Part shown: in pieces, positions 26,566 to 34,564 of the stretch
Layout of the letters: every line of letters begins with the position of its first letter
Position numbering within the stretch: position 1 is the first letter of the stretch
From: Lachnospiraceae bacterium
GTDB taxonomy: Bacteria > Bacillota > Clostridia > Lachnospirales > Lachnospiraceae
Length of the DNA stretch: 34,564 nt
Direction: 5' to 3'
Assembly (NCBI GenBank): GCA_009787745.1
Contig: WQST01000003.1
Location: 1-34,564 of the forward strand
Made by a program: the position numbers and the translations under genes
The notes under the pieces: generated by a model
What the model was told of the DNA's origin: nothing
Seen by the model: the letters and a program-made list of their open reading frames with translations, nothing else
The model's database searches: none

Positions 26566-26733
26566 TTACTGGGCGATAGCACCGACAGGACAAAGTCCTG
26601 CGCAGGCGCCGCAATCAATGCAGGTGTCAGGATTAATTTCATATTGCGAACTGCCTTCGCTGATTGCGTCAACGGGGCAAGAACCGCCGCAAGCACCGCA
26701 ATTAATGCAACTATTATTGATTACATAAGACAT
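26566..26733 (-). CDS. Small 2[4Fe-4S] ferredoxin (55 aa)
   Basis: MSYVINNSCINCGACGGSCPVDAISEGSSQYEINPDTCIDCGACAGLCPVGAIAQ*; two CxxCxxCxxxCP motifs; SD GGAGGG; missed by ORF track. Confidence 0.95.
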   Translation of the reverse strand: MSYVINNSCINCGACGGSCPVDAISEGSSQYEINPDTCIDCGACAGLCPVGAIAQ

Positions 26734-26822
26734 ATATTACCCTCCTAATAATAAAATATTTTCATATACATCTTAATACAACTTAATTACAATTACAAGC
26801 GAAATAATCATGATAAACAAGA

Positions 26823-26888
26823 TTATATCATTCTGAGCGTAAGCGTATTTAAGCATGAGAACCTTCGCTTGCGCTCAGAATGATATAA
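26823..26888. repeat. 23-bp inverted repeat TTATATCATTCTGAGCGTAAGCG / CGCTTGCGCTCAGAATGATATAA
   Basis: One mismatch, 20-nt loop. Confidence 0.9.
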
Positions 26889-26926
26889 GCCTTACCTAAT
26901 GTATTAGAAAAAGTACACATACTTGC

Positions 26927-26955
26927 TTGACCCCCATACCTACATAACATATAAT
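26927..26955 (+). promoter_or_regulatory. Promoter TTGACC-17-TATAAT upstream of the PFL locus
   Basis: Hexamers and spacing read directly. Confidence 0.7.
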
Positions 26956-27027
26956 ATAAGGGTACTGGTATTAAACATTATGAAATTAACCATAAATCCA
27001 CACATGTGAAAGATTTTTAAGGAGGAT

Positions 27028-29082
27028 ATGCTAATGAAACCTGAGTGGCAAGATTTTGTAGGAGGGAAATGGGTCGGTGAAGTTAATGTCCGTGACTTCA
27101 TTATGAAAAACTATCTCCCTTATGACGGGGACGATTCATTTTTAGCGGATGCAACACAGAATACCAAGGATCTTTGGGAACAGGTTCTTGAATTAAGTAA
27201 GAAAGAGCGTGATGCCGGAGGCGTCCTTGATATGGACACGAAAATCGCTTCGACCATCATTTCCCATGGCCCCGGCTACCTTGATAAGAATAAAGAAACG
27301 ATTGTCGGTTTTCAGACCGATAAACCCTTTAAACGTTCAATGCAGCCTTACGGCGGTATCAGAATGGCGGAAAAAGCTTGCTCTGATAACGGCTATGAAG
27401 TCGATCATGAAATCAGTGAGTTCTTTTCGACTCACCGTAAGACACATAATGCAGGATGTTTCGATGCATATAATGACGATATCCGCGCATGTCGTTCATC
27501 GCATGTTATCACGGGATTACCCGATGCTTACGGACGCGGACGCATAATCGGCGACTACCGCCGCGTTGCCCTTTATGGTATCGACCGTTTAATCGAGGAT
27601 AAAAACGAGCAAAAAAATTCGACAGGCCGTGTTATGACAGACGATGTTATTCGTTTACGTGAAGAAATCAGTGAACAAATCGTCGCCCTTAAGCATATGA
27701 AGCAGATGGCGGCTTCTTATGGCTGTGATATATCAAAACCTGCCGCCAATGTTCAGGAAGCGATTCAGGCTACCTACTTCGGTTATTTATCCGCGGTTAA
27801 AGAGCAGAACGGTGCGGCGATGAGCCTTGGCAGAACCTCAACTTTCCTGGATATCTATGCTGAACGCGATATTAAGAACGGAACATTTACAGAAGGTCAG
27901 ATACAGGAATTCTTTGACCACTTCATCATGAAATTAAGATTGATTAAGTTTGCGCGTACTCCTGAATATAACAGCCTATTCTCAGGCGATCCTGTTTGGG
28001 TTACCGAGTCGTTGGCGGGAGTTGGAATTGACGGACGCCATATGGTTACGCGGTCGACATTCCGTTTCCTTCATACCCTGACGAATCTCGGCGCGGCTCC
28101 CGAACCGAATATGACGGTTCTGTGGTCAACAAGATTACCTGCTAACTTTAAGAAATATTGTGCCAAGATGTCGATTTTGACTTCATCGATTCAATACGAA
28201 AATGATGATTTGATGCGCGTTACCCACGGTGATGATTATGCGATTGCTTGTTGTGTATCATCGATGCGGATTGGTAAAGAAATGCAGTTCTTCGGCGCTC
28301 GCGCCAATTTGGGCAAATGCTTGCTCTATGCCTTGAACGGCGGTGTTGACGAAAAGACCTTTAAGCAAGTCGGTCCGCGTTACCGCAAATGCGAAGGTGA
28401 TGTGCTTGAATACGATGACGTAATGGTGAAATTCACCGATATGATGGAATGGCTGGCGGATGTGTATGTCAATACATTAAATGTTATCCACTATATGCAT
28501 GATAAATATTGTTATGAGAGAGCGCAGATGTCTTTGCATGATCGTGATGTTTTAAGATATTTCGCCACAGGTATTGCCGGACTCTCTGTCGTCGCCGACT
28601 CTTTATCAGCGATTAAATATGCTCAGGTCAAACCTATCCGTGATGAAAACGGTTTGATTGTTGACTTTGAAACAACCGGCGATTTCCCGAAATACGGCAA
28701 TGATGATGACCGTGTTGACGATATCGCGAAAAGTCTTGTCAAACAGTTCATGACGATGATCAGACGCCATCATACTTACCGTAACGGTTTCCCGACGATG
28801 TCGGTTCTTACCATCACATCCAATGTCGTATACGGTAAGGCGACAGGTAACACACCTGACGGCCGTAAAGCAGGTCAGCCTTTTGCTCCCGGTGCGAATC
28901 CGATGCATGGACGTGACACTAAAGGGGCGGTAGCTTCATTATCATCAGTTACCAAGTTGCCGTTTGAACATTCGATGGACGGAATTTCTAATACATTCAC
29001 GGTCATTCCCGGCGCGCTTGGGAAAGAAGATAAGGTCTTTGTCGGCGATTTAGATATTGATCTTAGTAAGGTTGAACAATAA
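27028..29082 (+). CDS. pflB: Pyruvate formate-lyase catalytic subunit lacking the C-terminal glycyl-radical segment
   Basis: [40 protein letters not shown] active-site Cys-Cys; ends [28 protein letters not shown] with no RxSGYAV motif; alternative ATG 27034. Confidence 0.93.
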   Translation: MLMKPEWQDFVGGKWVGEVNVRDFIMKNYLPYDGDDSFLADATQNTKDLWEQVLELSKKERDAGGVLDMDTKIASTIISHGPGYLDKNKETIVGFQTDKPFKRSMQPYGGIRMAEKACSDNGYEVDHEISEFFSTHRKTHNAGCFDAYNDDIRACRSSHVITGLPDAYGRGRIIGDYRRVALYGIDRLIEDKNEQKNSTGRVMTDDVIRLREEISEQIVALKHMKQMAASYGCDISKPAANVQEAIQATYFGYLSAVKEQNGAAMSLGRTSTFLDIYAERDIKNGTFTEGQIQEFFDHFIMKLRLIKFARTPEYNSLFSGDPVWVTESLAGVGIDGRHMVTRSTFRFLHTLTNLGAAPEPNMTVLWSTRLPANFKKYCAKMSILTSSIQYENDDLMRVTHGDDYAIACCVSSMRIGKEMQFFGARANLGKCLLYALNGGVDEKTFKQVGPRYRKCEGDVLEYDDVMVKFTDMMEWLADVYVNTLNVIHYMHDKYCYERAQMSLHDRDVLRYFATGIAGLSVVADSLSAIKYAQVKPIRDENGLIVDFETTGDFPKYGNDDDRVDDIAKSLVKQFMTMIRRHHTYRNGFPTMSVLTITSNVVYGKATGNTPDGRKAGQPFAPGANPMHGRDTKGAVASLSSVTKLPFEHSMDGISNTFTVIPGALGKEDKVFVGDLDIDLSKVEQ

Positions 29083-29091
29083 GGAGATTTT

Positions 29092-29292
29092 ATGGAACCC
29101 GGTAAGGTTGCAGATGCGATGATTGACGACATAGTTAATATGCTTGACGAGGGATTTAAAGACGGCGTTGGCCATGTTAATGTCGAAGTTAATGAAAACG
29201 AGCGAGAAATTAAGAATGTCGAAACACTGGGGTGTACGGATTGTGCCAAAACTCCACTAGCATGTAGCATCCCCACCATGTTAAACGATTAA
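29092..29292 (+). CDS. 66-aa protein resembling the N-terminal part of a glycyl-radical domain, with Cys-rich tail
   Basis: IDDIVNMLDEGFKDGVGHVNVEVNENE parallels [27 protein letters not shown] of the next ORF; tail CTDCAKTPLAC; SD AAGGAG. Confidence 0.75.
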   Translation: MEPGKVADAMIDDIVNMLDEGFKDGVGHVNVEVNENEREIKNVETLGCTDCAKTPLACSIPTMLND

Positions 29293-29308
29293 AAAATAGG
29301 AGGAAAAT

Positions 29309-29557
29309 ATGTCAAACGTAAATACAGCTCAAGTCGATAATTTAGTTTCTTTACTTGATGGCTACGCCGAAAAAGGCGGGCATCACTTAAATGTTAATGT
29401 TTTAAACCGTGATACCCTGATTGATGCCCAAAAGCATCCCGAGAAATACCCTCAGCTTACGATTCGGATTTCGGGATATGCCGTTAATTTCATCAAATTA
29501 ACCCCAGAGCAACAGGCGGATGTCATTTCCCGTACTTTCCACGATCAGTTAAGCTAA
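29309..29557 (+). CDS. Autonomous glycyl-radical domain protein (82 aa)
   Basis: [53 protein letters not shown] equals the canonical PFL C-terminus; SD AGGAGG. Confidence 0.93.
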   Translation: MSNVNTAQVDNLVSLLDGYAEKGGHHLNVNVLNRDTLIDAQKHPEKYPQLTIRISGYAVNFIKLTPEQQADVISRTFHDQLS

Positions 29558-29577
29558 ATTAATTAAATTTTATTACC

Positions 29578-29608
29578 AATCAGCGGTTTAACAAACCGCT
29601 GATTTTTT
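29578..29608 (+). terminator. Terminator AATCAGCGGTTT-AAC-AAACCGCTGATTTTTT
   Basis: Perfect stem and T-tract after the radical-domain ORF. Confidence 0.85.
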
Positions 29609-29801
29609 GGGGAAGAATGTAAAATATCTACAAAAATATCGCAGGCAAAGGCATCAAAGAATGTAATTTTTGCTAGGTTTTTGCCTCGATATGCTTATTT
29701 TATTGTATTTTAGCGATAATATAGTATACTAAGATTAATATATATGATGTAATTGGCTATCCTTCACTAAAAATGTGTATAATATATAAGGATAAACAAG
29801 G

Positions 29802-30593
29802 ATGGAAAGGATTGGTGAGATTATGCAGGGTAGAGTACATTCGATAGAAAGTTTTGGTACTGTTGATGGACCGGGAACCAGGTTTGTCGTATTTCTGCAA
29901 GGTTGCCCAATGCGCTGTAGTTATTGCCATAATCCCGATACATGGGCCATGGATGGCGGTAAAATGATGACGGTGTCAGAGATCTTCGAGCAATATGAAA
30001 GGAATCGCGGCTTTTACAAAGAAGGCGGTATTACAGTTACGGGCGGCGAACCTTTAATGCAAATTGACTTTTTGATTGAACTGTTTGATATGGCAAAAGA
30101 TAAAGATGTCCATACTTGCATCGATACATCCGGTATTGCTTTTAATCGTAGGAATACTGCGTTCTTAGAAAAACTGGATACATTGATGGAAGTTACAGAC
30201 TTGGTTATGATGGATATCAAACACATTAATCCGACCAAGCACATTGAACTTACAGGGCAGGAAAATGAAAATATTTTGGACTTTGTGGCTTATCTGAATG
30301 AACGTAATGTTGATGTTTGGATTCGGCATGTAATAGTTCCGGGTTATACCGATGATAATATCGACTTATATCATCTGGGATACTTTATCGGTCAGTTTTA
30401 TAATATTAAAGCACTTGATGTATTGCCTTATCATACAATGGGTGTGTCCAAATATGAGAAGCTGGGAATCCCTTACCCTTTAGAAGGGGTGCCGGAAATG
30501 GATCGCGATAGAATTTTGGAAAAGAAGCAAATGATTCTAGCAGGAATCAAAGAAAGAAGGAAAATCGTTACGCCAATTCATAATCATTATTAG
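29802..30593 (+). CDS. pflA: Pyruvate formate-lyase activating enzyme (radical SAM); possible start 29823
   Basis: MQGRVHSIESFGTVDGPGTRFVVFLQGCPMRCSYCHNPDTW; CxxxCxxC motif. Confidence 0.95.
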   Translation: MERIGEIMQGRVHSIESFGTVDGPGTRFVVFLQGCPMRCSYCHNPDTWAMDGGKMMTVSEIFEQYERNRGFYKEGGITVTGGEPLMQIDFLIELFDMAKDKDVHTCIDTSGIAFNRRNTAFLEKLDTLMEVTDLVMMDIKHINPTKHIELTGQENENILDFVAYLNERNVDVWIRHVIVPGYTDDNIDLYHLGYFIGQFYNIKALDVLPYHTMGVSKYEKLGIPYPLEGVPEMDRDRILEKKQMILAGIKERRKIVTPIHNHY

Positions 30594-30622
30594 TACGTTT
30601 ACTATTGGTATTGCTATAAATA

Positions 30623-30652
30623 AAAAACTGTCGCCGTGAGACGACAGTTTTT
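30623..30652. terminator. Terminator AAAACTGTCG...CGACAGTTTT
   Basis: 10-bp stem between convergent pflA and mecA. Confidence 0.85.
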
Positions 30653-30656
30653 ATGG

Positions 30657-31442
30657 TTAAATTTGTGCCAGTTCCTGAATAGCGTTATTGCGGATAAGCG
30701 GTTCGAAGTGTTCTTCGAGATATGCTTCGGAGGCATAAACCGTCTTTTCGGGGGTGCCGTATTCTGACAGGACATTACATACTTTGTTGAAACTACCGGG
30801 AGAAATATAACCTTTGGTAATTACTAAAACAAAGCGTTCGTCACGCGGTCTTTTATATAGAGAATTAACACCCTGAAAACTATTCACCAATACACGCGAT
30901 AAGCGGATAACGATATGCAATGAATCGAATGAATAAATCCGTGTTAAATCGTGTGAAGCCGGGGTCGTAATTCTCTTATCGGGCAGACGGGAGCGATCTA
31001 ATGATTTGCTCTTCGTACTGCTAAGAGTTTCATCGGTTTCAGGTAAATCGCTCAAATGCGTGCTTTGGATTTTTTTGAATAAATCAAGGACTTCATCGGC
31101 ACCTTCCGCCAGCGATTCCATCATATCTTCGAAATCACCGTTTTCATCATGTACAGATGGAGCAAACTTTGAAAAGCGCGTATCAAGCTCTTCGGGGTCT
31201 TCAACTTTCGTGATAATCAGGATAATGCATTCACTGCTTAAGGGGATGGCTTCAATCATAAGAGGAATATCCTCGGCTTCAAAACCGAACTCATACGAAG
31301 CTTGTTGCATCATATCACGGAAAAGGCTTTTCGCCTTTTCTGTGCCATAGGCAAGTTCGCTTAATTTCAATTCTCTATCTGCCAAATCTTCCCGCGTCAG
31401 CGTACATCGAATCTGATGATCATTAACTCGTTCTATTTTCAT
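30657..31442 (-). CDS. mecA: MecA family adaptor protein
   Basis: MKIERVNDHQIRCTLTREDLADRELKLSELAYGTEKAKSLFRDMMQQASYEFGFE. Confidence 0.9.
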   Translation of the reverse strand: MKIERVNDHQIRCTLTREDLADRELKLSELAYGTEKAKSLFRDMMQQASYEFGFEAEDIPLMIEAIPLSSECIILIITKVEDPEELDTRFSKFAPSVHDENGDFEDMMESLAEGADEVLDLFKKIQSTHLSDLPETDETLSSTKSKSLDRSRLPDKRITTPASHDLTRIYSFDSLHIVIRLSRVLVNSFQGVNSLYKRPRDERFVLVITKGYISPGSFNKVCNVLSEYGTPEKTVYASEAYLEEHFEPLIRNNAIQELAQI

Positions 31443-32161
31443 ATTAATCACATCCTTACTAATAAGATACTGCTTCTAAAAAAATTGGTTACAACAGCGT
31501 TTTGCGGTTGGAAATAAATTGTACACACAATATGCTAATAACAGCAATTTTGACATTTTACTTCACTTTTATCTTATCGCTTTAAAATAAAATAGTCAAG
31601 AGATTAGCGCTATTGTTTTCAAATTTTTTATATTCGCTACATAAAAATGGATATTATGGTAAAAAAATATAAAATATTCAAATTTGTGCTTGCATTATTT
31701 GGTATTATTATATTATAATAAATTTTGAAGGTGCTTATATTGCACAAATATTAGTAAGAAATAATAAATTATTATGTGAATATTTCTTAACGGATAATCT
31801 GTACCGAGAGGAGGGTTGGTCATTTTTTAAATTTTTTCTCAGACACATCAATATCTATATCTCAATGAAGTTCTTTATTAAGTCTTACAAGCGTCTAATA
31901 CGTGCTTGCCATTGATATCCGATATACCAATAATTCATCAAACCTAAACGGGGTTTATCAGCATTTTTTTGTACAATCCGTCACCTTTATATGTCTTTAT
32001 CCCGTCTATTAGCATTATTACAATAACAATCTATTTACTAGTATTGTCAATCTTTTTAAAACTATAAGCAATTTCCCTAAATTATCTTAGGTTATATTTC
32101 AATTTAATATATCACGGTGTCCTTATGGTCTTATTGAAATATAATCAGAAGGAGGAATTTT

Positions 32162-32377
32162 ATGACTACATCTGATCATAAAGCGCCGACAATTTTATCA
32201 AATTTAAAAGAAATCAGCAAATATGGAGTATCGCTTTACTTAGACGGAAAAGAAGCGTCGCCCGATGAGATCGCAGATCATTGTGTTAACGATGAAGCCG
32301 TATATATGCCTGATTATGTGATGAATGATAATGGGTCGCTTAAAGAAATCAGATATAACAAAGTGTTCAATCATTAA
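32162..32377 (+). CDS. Hypothetical protein (71 aa)
   Basis: MTTSDHKAPTILSNLKEISKYGVSLYLDGKEASPDEIADHCVNDEAVYMPDYVMND; SD AGGAGG. Confidence 0.6.
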   Translation: MTTSDHKAPTILSNLKEISKYGVSLYLDGKEASPDEIADHCVNDEAVYMPDYVMNDNGSLKEIRYNKVFNH

Positions 32378-32502
32378 AATTGGTAAAGGAAACACCCTTA
32401 TATGTACTTTGCTAATTAAGAAATCTATCGAAAAATGTAAAAAATGCTAATGACGTTATGAAGATGATGTGCTATACTTAAGAGCGTTGGAGGTAATTGC
32501 TA

Positions 32503-34194
32503 ATGAAGAGACTCATTCCGGTGATTATTGCCATCGCTCTTATTTTAGCGGTGGGCTACTTTGTCTTTTATCCTGAATTTAGGGAGCGTTACGAGTATTC
32601 GGAGGAACATGCCGATTTGATGGAATATTTCAATCTTACGAATGATACCGAAGCGGCAATTATCTTACAAGATACGGTCATTCCTGAGAAAGCCAGAATC
32701 TTCGACGGTACGTATTATTTTGATTTGGATACGGTATATAAGTATTTTAACACCCGTTTTTATGTCGATGAAAGAGAAGGGCTGGTTTTATATAGCCTTC
32801 CTGATTTTACGGTCAGAACCGTCATCGGTTCACAGATTATCGATAAAAAGAGCGGAGAAATCAATCGCCCTTATAAAGTTGCCCGATATGAACGTGATGT
32901 CCTATATCTGGCGGTTGATTTTGTCAGAGAATATACGAATTTTTCTTATGAGTCATTCGTGAATCCCGGTCGGATGCAAGTTTACACCGAGTGGAATGAT
33001 ATTAGGGTTGCCAAGATAAACAGAGATACACAGGTACGCTATCGCGGCGGAGTAAAAAGTGCGATCTTAACAGATATAGCAAGCGGCGGACGGGTCACTG
33101 TCCTTGAAGTTATGGAAACATGGGCGAAAGTAAAAACCGAAGATGGTTTTATCGGGTACGTCGAAAACCGCAGGTTAGGGGAAGCATATAGTGAACGTCA
33201 GTTACCCGTAATCAATTACGAAGAACCCGAGTACAAATCACAAACCAGAGATCACAAGATTAGTCTAGGTTGGCATTATATCGGCGGTATTGCCGGAAAT
33301 GATACTTTAACGGAGGTGACTAGGAATACACAAGGGCTTAATGTCATTTCGCCGACGTGGTTTTTCTTAAATGACGATGAAGGTAACTTTTTAAGCTTCG
33401 CGAGTTCATCCTATGTAAGCAATGCTCATGGAATGGGTCTGGAAGTGTGGGCTTTAGTTGAGAATATGACCAACAATGTCGATATGTTCGAGATATTATC
33501 ATCAACGACTAAGCGTACCCGTCTGATCGCGAATTTAATCGATGCTGCCCTTTTATATAATCTGGACGGAATCAATATAGACTTTGAAGAATTAAGGGCG
33601 AATACAGGTGTTCATTTCGCGCAGTTTATCCGAGAGCTATCGATTCCTTGCCGTGAACATGAACTCGTTTTATCGGTTGATAATTATGTCCCTTTCGGTT
33701 TTAATGACTTTTATAACCGCAAAGAGCAAGGTGTTTTTGCGGATTATGTCATTATAATGGGTTATGACGAGCATTACAAAGGGAGCGAAAAAGCAGGAAG
33801 TGTGGCTTCGATCAATTATGTTGAACACGGAATCAAGCGGACGGTCGAACAGGTACCGCCTCACAAAGTAATTAATGGCGTCCCTTTTTATACCCGTATC
33901 TGGGAAACAAAGGGGAGCAGTGTATCAAGTCAGGCGGTCGGGATGGAGTTGGCGCGGGATTGGGTAGCGAACCGGAACTTAACTCCGATTTGGGATGAAG
34001 AGACCTGTCAGAATTATGCGGAGCATATCGATTCAAGCGGCGCGCGCCATCAGGTATGGCTTGAAGATGCGGAATCGCTGAGAGTAAAATTTAATGTGAT
34101 GGAGAATTACGAGATAGGCGGTGTGGCTTTCTGGCAACTAGGTCAGGAGACGCCTGAAATTTGGGAGGTAGTTTTGGAATACCTTTCAAAGTGA
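32503..34194 (+). CDS. GH18-fold (YaaH/spore-germination-like) protein with copper amine oxidase-like N-terminal and SH3b domains
   Basis: LDGINIDFEELRAN (DxxDxE-type site); VEVMETWAKVKTEDGFIGYVENRRLG SH3b; N-terminal TM. Confidence 0.88.
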   Translation: MKRLIPVIIAIALILAVGYFVFYPEFRERYEYSEEHADLMEYFNLTNDTEAAIILQDTVIPEKARIFDGTYYFDLDTVYKYFNTRFYVDEREGLVLYSLPDFTVRTVIGSQIIDKKSGEINRPYKVARYERDVLYLAVDFVREYTNFSYESFVNPGRMQVYTEWNDIRVAKINRDTQVRYRGGVKSAILTDIASGGRVTVLEVMETWAKVKTEDGFIGYVENRRLGEAYSERQLPVINYEEPEYKSQTRDHKISLGWHYIGGIAGNDTLTEVTRNTQGLNVISPTWFFLNDDEGNFLSFASSSYVSNAHGMGLEVWALVENMTNNVDMFEILSSTTKRTRLIANLIDAALLYNLDGINIDFEELRANTGVHFAQFIRELSIPCREHELVLSVDNYVPFGFNDFYNRKEQGVFADYVIIMGYDEHYKGSEKAGSVASINYVEHGIKRTVEQVPPHKVINGVPFYTRIWETKGSSVSSQAVGMELARDWVANRNLTPIWDEETCQNYAEHIDSSGARHQVWLEDAESLRVKFNVMENYEIGGVAFWQLGQETPEIWEVVLEYLSK

Positions 34195-34301
34195 ATATGT
34201 CACGGCGGTACACTTGTTAATTAAATGATACCATATCAGTAATATTTGCTCCCGGTAAATCATATTTTATCGTGAAAGTATTTTTCATGATAGGGGGTCA
34301 A

Positions 34302-34564
34302 ATGCTAAAAAGACCGAATGTGATAATCGCAATCCTTTCCACGATCTTATTCATTTTGACAGCAATGTATATTGTTAATAATAAAGATGCTATCGCGACT
34401 TTATCCGGTCAGCTGTTAAATAAAGAGGCGGATAAAGCCGGTTTTCGGGTAGTGATTGATCCCGGACACGGGGGAATTGACCCCGGTAAAGTCACGATGA
34501 ATGGTATTTCGGAAAAAGATATAAATCTGGAAATCGCCCATAAACTCAGAAAATTTCTGGAAGC
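34302..34564 (+). CDS. N-acetylmuramoyl-L-alanine amidase, N-terminal part, truncated by window edge
   Basis: FRVVIDPGHGGIDPGKVTMNGISEKDINLEIAHKLRKFLE; intact Zn-binding His/Glu. Confidence 0.92.
   Translation, partial: MLKRPNVIIAILSTILFILTAMYIVNNKDAIATLSGQLLNKEADKAGFRVVIDPGHGGIDPGKVTMNGISEKDINLEIAHKLRKFLE

Noticed and set aside
28606-29279. Minus-strand ORFs of 100 and 134 aa
   Set aside because: Antisense to PFL and the following ORF; no independent signals.
29050-29320. Sequencing frameshift as the explanation for the split PFL
   Set aside because: Two separate stops, two separate SD+ATG starts and an intervening distinct 66-aa ORF argue against a simple indel, though read-level confirmation is still advised.
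31860-31990. Minus-strand frame VQKNADKPRLGLMNYWYIGYQWQARIRRL*
   Set aside because: Short, with no credible start codon in frame and no recognized family; possibly a gene remnant but not supportable.

Overview
This is a chromosomal window from a low-GC Bacillota (Firmicutes), inferred from gene content and order. The left edge (1-944) is a mobilization module: a truncated MobA/MobL relaxase, a RSF1010/MobQ-type oriT core and a DUF536-like HTH protein. It is followed by tRNA-Phe, a Phd/RelE-type TA pair, GNAT acetyltransferases, a DUF975-like membrane protein, an HD-GYP protein, AzlCD, a secreted His-rich SH3 protein, a GH94 cellobiose phosphorylase, tag plus a LacI-type regulator, an RNA methyltransferase, a degenerate amidase, an RdgB-like NTPase, a YfcE-like phosphodiesterase and a six-tRNA operon. 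The conserved rpsF-ssb-rpsR-gdpP-rplI-dnaB block comes next, then MerR, a small ferredoxin, a pyruvate formate-lyase locus, mecA, a GH18/SH3 protein and the start of an intact amidase. The strongest signal is the pyruvate formate-lyase locus. The catalytic protein stops just before the glycyl-radical domain, which is encoded as a separate 82-aa ORF. Between them lies a 66-aa ORF that resembles the N-terminal part of that domain but ends in a Cys-rich tail instead of the Gly loop. Also notable: a tRNA-Lys-anchored duplication enclosing a GTPase with no integrase, an amidase-fold protein lacking its catalytic residues, a palindromic repeat family ahead of two genes, a 7-codon ORF coupled to gdpP, and several strong inverted repeats that may be structured RNAs. 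All calls come from reading the sequence; no database search was run.
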